Source: Labilithrix sp.
GTDB lineage: Bacteria > Myxococcota_A > Polyangia > Polyangiales > Polyangiaceae
Assembly: GCA_019637155.1 (NCBI GenBank)
Contig: JAHBWE010000004.1
Location: forward strand, 465,167-529,166
Direction of reading: 5' to 3'
Length of the DNA stretch: 64,000 nt
Below the pieces are notes generated by a model. The model worked only from the letters and a program-made list of their open reading frames with translations. It was not told where the DNA came from and did not search any database. Shown piece by piece: positions 47,392-55,583 of this stretch (positions are counted from its first letter, which is position 1; the number at the start of each line of letters is the position of its first letter). The position numbers were made by a program, and so were the translations under genes.

Positions 47392-48327
47392 GTGACTGGC
47401 TACACCGTTCATCGCTGTCCGCACTGCGGCGGTCCTTTGCCGGCGCCGTCGGCGACGCGGATGGAGCGCTGCAAGTTCTGCTCGCTCCTCCTCGCGCCGG
47501 GACCAGGTGGGTGGCGCGCGGCGCCGGCGGAGGCGCGGGACGAACCGCTGCTCGAGCCGCACTTGCCGCGGCTCTGGGTCGGCGGCCTCCGCTACGCCGT
47601 GCTCGGGCGCCTCGCCCACGGCGACGCGAGCGACGTCTATCGTGCGCGACGCGACGCGCGGCTCACCGAGCACGTGCTCCTCAAGATCGCGCGCACGGAG
47701 GCCGACCACGCGCGCCTCGAACGCGAACAGGAGACGCTCGCCGCGCTCGAGTCGTCGCGCGTCCAGGGCGCCGCGCATTTCACGCGGCTCCTTCCGCAAC
47801 GCGTCGATCACGGCGTCGCGCGGCTCGGCATGAACGGCCGCGACGGAGAGTGCCGCTGCACCGTCCTGCGCTGGCGGAGCGGCTTCGTTCACACCTTCGA
47901 CGACGTCTTCCGCGCGCACTCCGCCGGCGTCACGCCGGAGAGCTCGGTGTGGATGTGGAAGCGCGTCCTCGAGCTCCTCGGGTGGGTTCACCGAAACGAC
48001 GTCGTGCACGGCGCGGTGGTGCCGGCGCACATGCTCTTGCACGCGCGGGATCATGGCGTCGTCCTCGCCGGGTGGTCGAGCGCAGCCCGGAGCGGCGGCT
48101 CCGTCACGCCGCAGACGGACATCGCGATGAGCGCACAGGCCATCCTGCGCGCGCTCGGCGGGGCATCCGCGCCCGCGCCGCTCGCGCGACTGCTCGAGAT
48201 GCACGCTCACCGCGAGGCAGGGTGCGAGACCGACGCCTGGGCGCTCAAGGACCGCCTCGACGCCGTCGCGCGCGAGGTCTTCGGACCGCCGCGGTTCGTT
48301 CGATTCGAGATGCCGGGTTGGTCTTGA
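47392..48327 (+). CDS. Zinc-ribbon pseudokinase-like protein
   Basis: A 311-residue soluble protein. A zinc ribbon opens it: CPHC at Cys-9/12 and CKFC at Cys-27/30. The rest follows the kinase fold: a degenerate Gly loop (LGRLAHGDASDVYRARRD), a retained lysine (VLLKIARTEADHARLEREQETL), and a hinge and helix E. Where HRDLKPxN should be I read VVHGAVVPAHMLL, without the catalytic Asp. In place of DFG is VLAGWSS. Phosphotransfer is therefore very unlikely, and a scaffold or ATP-binding switch is more plausible. The GTG start has a GAGGAGGGA site just upstream. It lies 35 bp before the first VWA gene. Confidence 0.75.
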   Translation: MTGYTVHRCPHCGGPLPAPSATRMERCKFCSLLLAPGPGGWRAAPAEARDEPLLEPHLPRLWVGGLRYAVLGRLAHGDASDVYRARRDARLTEHVLLKIARTEADHARLEREQETLAALESSRVQGAAHFTRLLPQRVDHGVARLGMNGRDGECRCTVLRWRSGFVHTFDDVFRAHSAGVTPESSVWMWKRVLELLGWVHRNDVVHGAVVPAHMLLHARDHGVVLAGWSSAARSGGSVTPQTDIAMSAQAILRALGGASAPAPLARLLEMHAHREAGCETDAWALKDRLDAVAREVFGPPRFVRFEMPGWS

Positions 48328-48362
48328 CGCTATTGGGCAATTGAGCACGAGGAGGCAACGAT

Positions 48363-49262
48363 ATGGGGTTTGGGAGCTATAGCTACGAAGCGCACCAGGC
48401 GATCGCCGCGAAGCGCGCTGCGCTGCCGGCGCAAGAGGTCTTCAGCCAGCGCAGCATTCATCCGCTCATGGATCCGAAAGGGGTAAAGTTCCGCGAGTGC
48501 CGCGACAGCCCCGATCACCCGAATTCGATCGGCATCGTCTTCGCTTTGGACGTGAGCGGATCGATGGGCCAGATCCCCGAGCAGATCGCGCGCAAGGAGC
48601 TCCCGACCTTCATGAAGGCGCTCGGGAACGCCGGCGTCGCGGACCCGCAGGTCCTCTTCATGGCATTCCAGGACTGCGCCGGCGGCGTGGCCCCGCTCCA
48701 GGTGGGTCAGTTCGAGTCGACCGCCGAGCTCATGGATCAGTGGCTCACGTGGTGCTGGATCATGGGCGGCGGCGCGAGCGCATACGAGTCGTACGACCTC
48801 GCCTTCTATTTCGCGGCGCATCACACGAAGATGGATTGCTTCGAGAAGCGAAAGAAGAAGGGATACTTCTTCATGAGCGGCGACGAGCCGTGTTACCCGG
48901 CGCTCAAGGCGGAGTGGGTGGAGCGATTCGTCGGCGACAAGCCCGCCGCGGACATCCCGCTCGACAAGGTCGTCGCCGATCTCGAGCAGACCTTCCACGC
49001 CTTCTATCTCGTCCCCGACGCCGCGCGCGGCGCCCGCGTCGCGCCGTTCTGGAAGAAGTACCTCGGCGAACGCGCGATCGTGCTCGCGAGCCCGGAGGAC
49101 ACGTGTCCCGTCGCCGCCGGCGCGGTCGCCCTCTCGGAGGGCGCGGTCCCCACCGTCGCAGCGCTCGGCGAGCGCCTCGCGAGCTCGGGCCTGACGGCCG
49201 ACAGGGTGGAGCGCGTCGTGACGGCGCTCTCACCGTGGGCGAAATCGATCGGCAGGGGCTGA
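48363..49262 (+). CDS. VWA-domain protein, first of a tandem pair
   Basis: A 299-residue soluble protein with a von Willebrand A fold. SIGIVFALDVSGSMGQIP carries the MIDAS D-x-S-x-S at 63-67. QVLFMAFQD, VGQFESTAELMDQWLTW (the probable MIDAS Thr) and KKGYFFMSGDEP (the late Asp) follow in order, so metal binding looks intact. The N-terminal 50 residues (YSYEAHQAIAAKRAALPAQEVF, HPLMDPKGVKFRECRDS) are specific to this family and shared with the next gene. No signal peptide or membrane helix is seen. It follows the pseudokinase by 35 bp. Confidence 0.8.
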   Translation: MGFGSYSYEAHQAIAAKRAALPAQEVFSQRSIHPLMDPKGVKFRECRDSPDHPNSIGIVFALDVSGSMGQIPEQIARKELPTFMKALGNAGVADPQVLFMAFQDCAGGVAPLQVGQFESTAELMDQWLTWCWIMGGGASAYESYDLAFYFAAHHTKMDCFEKRKKKGYFFMSGDEPCYPALKAEWVERFVGDKPAADIPLDKVVADLEQTFHAFYLVPDAARGARVAPFWKKYLGERAIVLASPEDTCPVAAGAVALSEGAVPTVAALGERLASSGLTADRVERVVTALSPWAKSIGRG

Positions 49263-49267
49263 AGACG

Positions 49268-50224
49268 ATGGGCTACGGCGGATACAGCTTCGAGGCACAT
49301 CAGGCGATCACCGCCGCCCGCGTCGACCTTCCGGCGCAGGAGGTCTTTCGCCAGCGCGAGGTGCATCCGCTCATGCGCCCGCACGGGATCAAGGTGCGCG
49401 AGAGTCGCGACAGCGCCGGACATCCCTCCTCGCTCGCGATCGTGCTCGCGCTCGACGTCACCGGCTCGATGGGCGCGATCCCGGAGCTCCTCGCGAAAGA
49501 GGAGCTGCCGGGGCTCATCAAGATGCTGATGGCGCACGGCGTGAGCGATCCGCAGGTCTGCTTCATGGCCATAGGCGACGCGTTCCACGATCGCGCGCCG
49601 CTCCAGATTGGCCAGTTCGAGTCGACGGCGGAGCTCATGGACCAGTGGCTCACCTGGTCATGGCTCGAAGGCAAAGGGGGAGATCCGGGCCACGAGTCCT
49701 ACGAGCTCGCGCTCTACTTCGCGGCGCGGCACCTCGAGCTCGATTGCTTTCGGCTGCGCGGCAAACGCGGATACCTCTTCATGACCGGCGACGAAAAGCC
49801 TTATCGGCACCTGTCGCGGAGCGTCGTGCGGAGCGTCCTCGGCGACGAGCTCGAGGACGATCTCCCGCTCGCCGTGGTCGTCGACGAGGCGCAGCGCATG
49901 CTCGAGCCGTTCTTCCTCATTCCCGATCTCGAGCGGAGGCGGCAGTGCGAGCGCGCCTGGCGTGACGCCCTCGGCGATCGCGTCGTCTGCATGGAGAGCC
50001 CGCGCGACACGACCGCGTGCATCGCCGCGATCGTCGCGATCCACGAAGGCGCGGCGCCCGATCTCGACGCCGTCGCGCGGAAGCTCGAGCAGCAAGGCGT
50101 CGCGCGCGAGCGCCTCGGCGCCGTCGTCCGCGCGCTCACGCCGTGGGCGGCGTCGTGCGGAAAGGACGGCGCGCCCAATCCGCCGCTCGCGACGCACGCG
50201 CCGATCCCTCCGCCCGCGCGATAA
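49268..50224 (+). CDS. VWA-domain protein, second of a tandem pair
   Basis: A 318-residue paralogue of the preceding gene, aligned residue for residue through the first 70 positions and roughly half identical overall by eye. The MIDAS motif reads LDVTGSMGAIP (D-x-T-x-S at 63-67). IGQFESTAELMDQWLTW and KRGYLFMTGDEKPY are conserved. It has an extra Pro/Ala-rich tail (NPPLATHAPIPPPAR). It starts 5 bp after the first copy and is followed 10 bp later by the PurA-like gene. A duplicated VWA pair may form a heteromer. Confidence 0.8.
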   Translation: MGYGGYSFEAHQAITAARVDLPAQEVFRQREVHPLMRPHGIKVRESRDSAGHPSSLAIVLALDVTGSMGAIPELLAKEELPGLIKMLMAHGVSDPQVCFMAIGDAFHDRAPLQIGQFESTAELMDQWLTWSWLEGKGGDPGHESYELALYFAARHLELDCFRLRGKRGYLFMTGDEKPYRHLSRSVVRSVLGDELEDDLPLAVVVDEAQRMLEPFFLIPDLERRRQCERAWRDALGDRVVCMESPRDTTACIAAIVAIHEGAAPDLDAVARKLEQQGVARERLGAVVRALTPWAASCGKDGAPNPPLATHAPIPPPAR

Positions 50225-50234
50225 GCGATGAGCG

Positions 50235-51656
50235 ATGACCGATGAGCGAACGCGCGTCTGGATCGTCGCCGACCTCGGGTTCGGCGACTCCGGAAAAGGG
50301 ACGATTACCGATTATCTGGTGCGCACGCGGAGCGCGGAGCTGGTGGTCCGCTGGAACGGCGGCGCGCAAGCGGGCCACACGGTGGTCACGGAGGACGGGC
50401 GCGCGCACGTCTTCTCGCAGCTCGGCGCCGGCACCTTCGTCCCCGGCGTGCGGACCCACCTCGCCGAGCCTTTCGTCCTTCACCCCACCGCCTTGCTCGT
50501 CGAGGCGCGCCTCCTCGCCGAAACAGGTATTCCCATCGAAGACACGCTCGCCCGACTCACGATCGCGGAGAGCGCATTGGTCATTACCCCCTTTCACCAG
50601 GCGACGAACCGCCTCCGCGAGCTCGCGCGCGGCGCCGCCCGTCACGGCACTTGCGGCGTCGGAGTCGGCGAGACCGTTCGCGACGCCCTCGCATCCGGCC
50701 CGGACGCCATCCGCGCCCGCGACCTCGTCGGCGATCGCGTCACCTTGCTCCGCAAGCTGAGCGCCACCCGCGAGCGCCTCCTCGCCTCCCTCGCGCCGAG
50801 CTCCGGAGCGCCCTCGCGACACGACGAGCTCGTTTCACTCGAGCCGAGCGTCCCGAGCCGCACCGGCGCGCCGAGCGCCGCCGAGGAGCTCGCGATCCTG
50901 CGCGATCCTTCCGTGAGCGAGCGCTGGATCGACGCGGTGGAGGCGCTGCGCGCGCGGCGCGGGCTCGTCGTTCCCGACGACGCGCTCGGCGCGATGCTGC
51001 GCGCCGGTCCGACCGTGCTCGAGGGCGCGCAGGGGGTCCTCCTCGACGAACGACACGGGTTCCATCCCCACACGACCTGGAGCGACTGCACCACCGCGGC
51101 CGCGAGCGCGCTCTTGCGACGACACGGTGTCGACGACGGCATCGAGCGCATCGGCGTGCTGCGGACGTACCTCACGCGCCACGGCGAAGGCCCTTTTCCG
51201 AGCGAAGCGCCGGCGCTCGCGGCGCATCTCCCCGAGCCCCACAACGCGAGCGACGGCTGGCAGGGCGCGTTCCGCGTCGGTCATCAGGACATGGTCCTCC
51301 TCCGCTACGCGCTGCGCGTCTCCGGCGGCGTGGACGTCCTCGCCCTCACCCACACCGACCGGCTCGCCGCGGTCTCCTCGCTCGTCACCGCCTACGAAGG
51401 CGCCGCCGACGCGACCCTGTTCATGCACGATGCACATGGTCGCGCGATCGACCTCTACCCGCAGCAGGAGGAGGCGGACCAAGAGCGGCTCGGTCGCGCG
51501 CTCCGCGACGTGCGCGTCGTCCGCGCGCACGTCGCCCCCGACGCCGAGAGCTTCGCCGCCCGCATCACGGAGGAGCTCGGCGTCCCCGTCGCGATCACGT
51601 CGGCGGGCCCCACCGCCGCCGACAAACGCGAGCCTACTCGCCGCCCGGCGCGATGA
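50235..51656 (+). CDS. Divergent adenylosuccinate synthetase paralogue
   Basis: A 473-residue PurA-family protein. The GTP/IMP catalytic parts are recognisable: VADLGFGDSGKGTITDYL (catalytic Asp-18 in the P-loop-like G-D-x-G-K-G), RWNGGAQAGHTVV (catalytic His-48), EGAQGVLLDERHGFHPHTTWSDCTTA and GVLRTYLTRHGEGPFPSE. The IMP-site G-T-T-G-R-G-I-G-P block is changed to GTCGVGVGE. The aspartate-binding T-T-G-R-x-R-R-x-G-W loop is replaced by NASDGWQGAFRVGHQD. It probably ligates an altered substrate rather than making adenylosuccinate. It is the last gene of the pseudokinase-VWA-VWA series. Confidence 0.8.
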   Translation: MTDERTRVWIVADLGFGDSGKGTITDYLVRTRSAELVVRWNGGAQAGHTVVTEDGRAHVFSQLGAGTFVPGVRTHLAEPFVLHPTALLVEARLLAETGIPIEDTLARLTIAESALVITPFHQATNRLRELARGAARHGTCGVGVGETVRDALASGPDAIRARDLVGDRVTLLRKLSATRERLLASLAPSSGAPSRHDELVSLEPSVPSRTGAPSAAEELAILRDPSVSERWIDAVEALRARRGLVVPDDALGAMLRAGPTVLEGAQGVLLDERHGFHPHTTWSDCTTAAASALLRRHGVDDGIERIGVLRTYLTRHGEGPFPSEAPALAAHLPEPHNASDGWQGAFRVGHQDMVLLRYALRVSGGVDVLALTHTDRLAAVSSLVTAYEGAADATLFMHDAHGRAIDLYPQQEEADQERLGRALRDVRVVRAHVAPDAESFAARITEELGVPVAITSAGPTAADKREPTRRPAR

Positions 51657-51906
51657 GCTCGCGCGCGACGGCGTAGGTCCGAATCTCCTCCGCGATCGAG
51701 GCCGGCATCTGCATGTACGCGGGCGCCCCGGCGGTCAGAAACGCGTCCCACGACTGCCACAGACAAGGGTCCCACCCGCAGAAGGGCCCTTTGATCTCGC
51801 AGCCGTAGTCGAGACCTCCGGCCGACGCCGTCACGTCGTAATGCGGATAGAAGTCGGCTTTCGCCTCCCATTTCCACGTGCGCTTTTCGCCGTCGGCCCC
51901 GCCCAT
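51634..51906 (-). CDS. Small soluble protein of unknown function
   Basis: A 90-residue protein rich in aromatic residues: EKRTWKWEAKADFYPHYDVTA, GLDYGCEIKGPFCGWDPCLWQSWDAF, ASIAEEIRTYAVARELI. Three closely spaced cysteines could bind a metal or form a disulfide. It converges with the PurA-like gene and overlaps its 3' end by 23 bp. Codon use matches the surroundings. I do not recognise the family. Confidence 0.5.
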   Translation of the reverse strand: MGGADGEKRTWKWEAKADFYPHYDVTASAGGLDYGCEIKGPFCGWDPCLWQSWDAFLTAGAPAYMQMPASIAEEIRTYAVARELIAPGGE

Positions 51907-52068
51907 ATCTCGACGATAATCGAGCGGCCGCGCCCTGGGAAGGCACGAGCTCTGCGAACCTGGGACAATGACGATCACGAACGACGTGCGCATGGCAGCC
52001 GCTCTTCTCCGGCGACGAGGTGCCCGAAGGGCAGCTCGGGCGCGGCGACGCGTGCGAGGATGCACTTG

Positions 52069-52617
52069 ATGACCGAGCTTCGCGTCGAGCGTGCCGTCGA
52101 GGCCGACCTTCCGCGTATCGTCGCGATCTCGAACTGGGCGGCGGAGCATACGGCAGCGAACTTCGCGACCGCGCCCGAGACGCTCGACGACTGGCTCGCG
52201 GCCTGGCGCGAGCACGGCGCGCTTCATCCGTGGTTCGTCGCGCGCGCGGCGGACGGGAGCGTGCTCGGCTTCGCGAAGTCGGCGCCGCACAAGTCGCGCT
52301 GCGGCTACGCGTGGAGCGCCGAGGTCTCCGTCTACCTCGACCCCTCGGTCCACGGTCGCGGCGTGGGCACCGCGCTGTACGCGCGGCTCCTCGGGATCCT
52401 CGAGGCGCAGGGATACGCGACCGTCATCGCCGGCATCACCGCCGGGCACGTCGCGAGCGAGCGCCTCCACGCCAAGATGGGCTTCGTGCGCTGCGCGACG
52501 TTCCATCGCGTCGGCTTCAAGCTCGGGCGCTGGCACGACGTCGGCTACTGGGAGAAGCTGCTCTCCACCGGCGACGCCGCGCCGACGCCGGTGCGTCGCG
52601 TCAGCGACGTCGCATGA
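52069..52617 (+). CDS. GNAT acetyltransferase, Pat/Bar-like
   Basis: A 182-residue N-acetyltransferase of the GNAT superfamily. VERAVEADLPRIVAISNWAAEHTAANFATAPETLDDW is the N-terminal block of the phosphinothricin-acetyltransferase-like branch. YAWSAEVSVYLDPSVHGRGVGTALYARLL carries the acetyl-CoA loop (R-G-x-G-x-A/G) and YATVIAGITAGHVASERLHAKMGF the motif B region. The natural substrate is unknown; a methionine sulfoximine or phosphinothricin-like amine is typical for this branch. It converges with PaiB and overlaps it by 17 bp. Confidence 0.88.
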   Translation: MTELRVERAVEADLPRIVAISNWAAEHTAANFATAPETLDDWLAAWREHGALHPWFVARAADGSVLGFAKSAPHKSRCGYAWSAEVSVYLDPSVHGRGVGTALYARLLGILEAQGYATVIAGITAGHVASERLHAKMGFVRCATFHRVGFKLGRWHDVGYWEKLLSTGDAAPTPVRRVSDVA

Positions 52618-53221
52618 GCTCCACCATCTCGAGATCGTCCGGGGTCGCGCGGCGCTCGAAGGCGGCGACGACGTTGGCGTGGTCGGCCGGGGCGCGGTTC
52701 TGACTGAGCTTCCACTTCGCCTCCCAGCGTGCGACCGGGAGCGTGAGGCCGACGATCGCCGCGAGGAGCTCTTCCCGCGACTCCGCGGGGTGCTCGTCGA
52801 AGCGCCATCGCGCGTGGCCGGTCTCGTTCTGCGCGGAGAGCTCGTCGAGGAACGCGATCAGCTCCTCGCGCGTCATCGGCGACGGCGTCGTGACGTGCGC
52901 GTGCGCGACGGCGTAGTTCCACGTCGGTACGTCGTCCTTCGGCGATTCGTACCACGTCGGCGACACGTAGCCGTGCGGCCCCGCGAACACGACGACGACG
53001 TCGCCCCGTCGCCCCGGGTCCGTGACGTCGCGCCAGATGCGGTTGGCGCGCGCGACGTGGACGCGGAGGCGATCGCGCTCCGCATCGACGAGGAAGGGCA
53101 GGTGCGCGATCTCGATCTGCCCGTCGGCGCGCGGCGCGAGCAACGTCGCGAACGAACGCCGCGCGGCGAGCTCCTGGATCACACGGAGGTCGGTCTCCGC
53201 GTTGTGCTTCGGGACGTACAT
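52601..53221 (-). CDS. PaiB-family FMN-binding protein
   Basis: A 206-residue protein of the PaiB family, flavin-binding split-barrel proteins first described as negative regulators in Bacillus. MYVPKHNAETDLRVIQELAARRSFATLLA is the family N-terminus. HLPFLVDAERDRLRVHVARANRIW, VVFAGPHGYVSPTWYESPKDDVPTWNYAVAHAHV and HARWRFDEHPAE with the conserved W follow. It may act as a regulator or a flavin enzyme. It is divergent from the rhodanese fusion gene, with only 28 bp between the start codons, so they share a promoter region. Confidence 0.9.
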   Translation of the reverse strand: MYVPKHNAETDLRVIQELAARRSFATLLAPRADGQIEIAHLPFLVDAERDRLRVHVARANRIWRDVTDPGRRGDVVVVFAGPHGYVSPTWYESPKDDVPTWNYAVAHAHVTTPSPMTREELIAFLDELSAQNETGHARWRFDEHPAESREELLAAIVGLTLPVARWEAKWKLSQNRAPADHANVVAAFERRATPDDLEMVELMRRR

Positions 53222-53249
53222 GACCGGTCCATCGTATGCTCCCCGCGTC

Positions 53250-54653
53250 ATGGATAGCTCCTCGCATCTGCCGCTCATCCCGCCGATCGGCAGCGTCTCG
53301 CAGGCGGAGCGCATGTTCCGCGTGAACTGGGTCGCGAACGTCAAGTCGACGCCGAGCGGCGTGCCGTTCGTGACCGCCGACTTCGTCGCGAAGCAAGGGC
53401 GCAAGGTGCGCGTCGTCGACGTGCGGAGCGCGGAGGAGCTCGTCGGCCCGCTCGGGCACGTCCCCGGCTCGGACTGGATCCCGCTCGCGCGCATCCCGTC
53501 GCTCGTCGATCGCGTCGATCGCGACACGCCCATCATCATCGTCTCCGGCGGCGAGGAGCGGTCTTACGGCGCCGTCGCCGCGCTCGCGAAGGCGGGGATG
53601 CGCTTCGTCGCGTTCATGGGCGGCGGCATCATGTCGTGGCGCGACCTCGGCTACTCGACGACGCGCGACACCTCGATCCTCGAGCGCGAGGACAAGCTGC
53701 ACGAGGTCGACGAGTCACAGGAGGCGCCCACCTCCGTCACCGTCGACGACGTGCGCCGCCACGTCGGGGACCGCCACACCGTGCGCTGGATCAAGCTCCC
53801 CGCGCTCCTCGTGCGCGGCCTCGTCTCGTGCGTCGACGGCCGCGACGACAGCGGCGTCATCGGGAGCCCCGGCGGCGACGCGGGCGAGATGCTGATCGGC
53901 CTCCGCGCGCTCGAGAAGACGATGCTGCGCGATCTCACCGAGGACGAGGTGCGGACGCTCTTGCTTCGCCGCCTCGACGTGTTCGGGCGCTTCTACATGC
54001 ACACCGACATCGCGGCCGGGAACGCGATGGTGAAGACGCTGCGCGCCGACAGCCGGTTCGTCGACGCGCTCAAGGACGTGAACGAGACGCTCGAGTGGCG
54101 GAAGTTCATGGCCGCGCCGCCGCCGGCGCTTCGCGGCGCGCTCGCGGAGCACCTCCTCACCCCGAGCCACATCGGCTGCGGCCACCTCCGCCTCGCGCTG
54201 ACGAAGGCGCCGGAGTACGACCTCCGCGAGTCGCTCGTCACCGCGCTCCTCCGCGGCTTCCACGAGAAGCGATGGGAGGGCGCGCCCGAGCTCGAGCTCG
54301 TCGCGCTCGCGGGCGGTCACACCGAGCGCGCGGTGCTGCTCGTGCGCATGGCGGGGCCGCTCCATACCTTCTCCCGCATCCCGCTCGTGTCGCCCGCGGT
54401 CTACGGCGCGCAGGTCTTCGTGCATCACCCGCGCGTCACGTCGTACCTGCGGAAGCAGCTCGCCCATTTCCTCGCCGCGCAGCACGACATCTGCGGTCCC
54501 GTCGATCCGGAGGAGCTGCACATCGCGATGGAGCGGCTCGGCTCGGTGCAGCTCGGTCAGACCCTCACCGCGCTCGCGAAGGGGCTCCCCATCTTCGAGG
54601 TCACCTTCCAGGACGAGGACAAGTTCGAGGTCCGCAGCGTGGGGCAGGTCTGA
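53250..54653 (+). CDS. Rhodanese-like domain fused to a carbonic-anhydrase-like zinc domain
   Basis: A 467-residue soluble protein. Residues about 35-150 form a rhodanese fold (KVRVVDVRSAEELVGPLGHVPGSDWIPLARI, PIIIVSGGEERSYGAVAALAKAG). The active-site loop reads S-G-G-E-E-R instead of C-x-x-G-x-R, so sulfur transfer is unlikely. The C-terminal 300 residues contain LVSCVDGRDDSGVIGSPGGDAGE, a C-x-D-x-R at 194-198, and PSHIGCGHLRL, an H-x-x-C at 307-310. Those are the zinc ligands and Asp-Arg dyad of beta-carbonic-anhydrase-like sites, including the LCIB group. The 113-residue Cys-His spacing is longer than in standard beta enzymes. The reaction is therefore unproven. Confidence 0.65.
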   Translation: MDSSSHLPLIPPIGSVSQAERMFRVNWVANVKSTPSGVPFVTADFVAKQGRKVRVVDVRSAEELVGPLGHVPGSDWIPLARIPSLVDRVDRDTPIIIVSGGEERSYGAVAALAKAGMRFVAFMGGGIMSWRDLGYSTTRDTSILEREDKLHEVDESQEAPTSVTVDDVRRHVGDRHTVRWIKLPALLVRGLVSCVDGRDDSGVIGSPGGDAGEMLIGLRALEKTMLRDLTEDEVRTLLLRRLDVFGRFYMHTDIAAGNAMVKTLRADSRFVDALKDVNETLEWRKFMAAPPPALRGALAEHLLTPSHIGCGHLRLALTKAPEYDLRESLVTALLRGFHEKRWEGAPELELVALAGGHTERAVLLVRMAGPLHTFSRIPLVSPAVYGAQVFVHHPRVTSYLRKQLAHFLAAQHDICGPVDPEELHIAMERLGSVQLGQTLTALAKGLPIFEVTFQDEDKFEVRSVGQV

Positions 54654-54654
54654 T

Positions 54655-55557
54655 TCACATCAGGATCCCGCTCGCGTCGGCGACCGGGATCTTGGGGAGG
54701 TCTTTTTCGCCGAGGCGCTCGCGGAGGTTCACCTCGATCGTGCGCGCCATCGCCGTGAGGGGGAGGCCGTTCCAGAACATCGTGAACGGGTCCTCGAGCA
54801 CGCGGCCCGCTTCGCTGATGAGCGCGAAGGAGAGGCACACCAGCGTGCTGATCGGGACCGCCCACCATCCGAGATCCGCGACGACGGCGAGCGGCAACAA
54901 GAGGCTGAACGCGAAGATGAGGCGCTCGGCGATGAACGCGTAGCCGCGCGGGAGCGGCGTCTTCTTGATGCGCTCGCAGCCGCCCTGCACGTCGAGGAAG
55001 GTGCGGAGCGTCTCGTCGAACGCGAGGAGCTGGTTCGTGTCGATCCAGCCCGCCGCTTGCGCGCGCGCGACGTCCTCGTAGCTCCGATGGCAGAGCGCGT
55101 GGTTGGGGTTGCTCTCCGCGAGGAGCGGGCGCTCGTCGTCGGTGACGAAGGCGAGGACGTCGGCGTCGGCGGAGAGGTCCTGCCCGCGCAGCGACACGCG
55201 GAGCGCGTGGACGTAGGCGATGTGGCGCTCGACCATGCGCGTCGCGAGGGCGCGGCCTTCGCCCGTCGCGGGGAGGTACGCGAGCGCCTGCGAACAGAAC
55301 GTGCGCGACGCGTTGATGAGTCGGCCCCAGAGCTGCCGCCCCTCCCACCAGCGCGCGTAGGCGGAGTTCGTGCGGAAGCTGACGAAGATGCCGAGCGCGC
55401 CGCCGACCACGCCGAGCGGCAGCGCCGGCAGCTTGGCGCTCGGCGACACGTGCTCGTGCACGTACGTCACCGCGGCGGCGAAGAGGACGAAGAGGACGAT
55501 GCTCTTCCATTGCCAGGCGATGAGCCGGAGGACCGAGCCTCGGGTCGTGACCATCAT
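54655..55557 (-). CDS. Bestrophin-family (UPF0187) membrane protein
   Basis: A 300-residue bestrophin-like anion-channel family member. SVLRLIAWQWKSIVLFVLFAA is the first helix block, followed by LPLGVVGGALGIFVSFRTNSAYARWWEGRQLWGRLIN, the conserved F-R-x-N-x-x-Y-x-R-W-W-E signature. YAFIAERLIFAFSLLLPL, DLGWWAVPISTLVCLSFALI and EDPFTMFWNGLPLTAM follow. Bacterial homologues are pentameric channels or transporters of uncertain ion preference. It converges with the rhodanese fusion gene, with one base between their stops. Confidence 0.9.
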   Translation of the reverse strand: MMVTTRGSVLRLIAWQWKSIVLFVLFAAAVTYVHEHVSPSAKLPALPLGVVGGALGIFVSFRTNSAYARWWEGRQLWGRLINASRTFCSQALAYLPATGEGRALATRMVERHIAYVHALRVSLRGQDLSADADVLAFVTDDERPLLAESNPNHALCHRSYEDVARAQAAGWIDTNQLLAFDETLRTFLDVQGGCERIKKTPLPRGYAFIAERLIFAFSLLLPLAVVADLGWWAVPISTLVCLSFALISEAGRVLEDPFTMFWNGLPLTAMARTIEVNLRERLGEKDLPKIPVADASGILM

Positions 55558-55583
55558 GGGGATGGGCGGTCAAGCTAACATCG

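Noticed and set aside
51634..52536. A 300-codon minus-strand frame opposite the acetyltransferase
   Set aside because: Only the last 90 codons look like protein; the rest is antisense of the GNAT gene.
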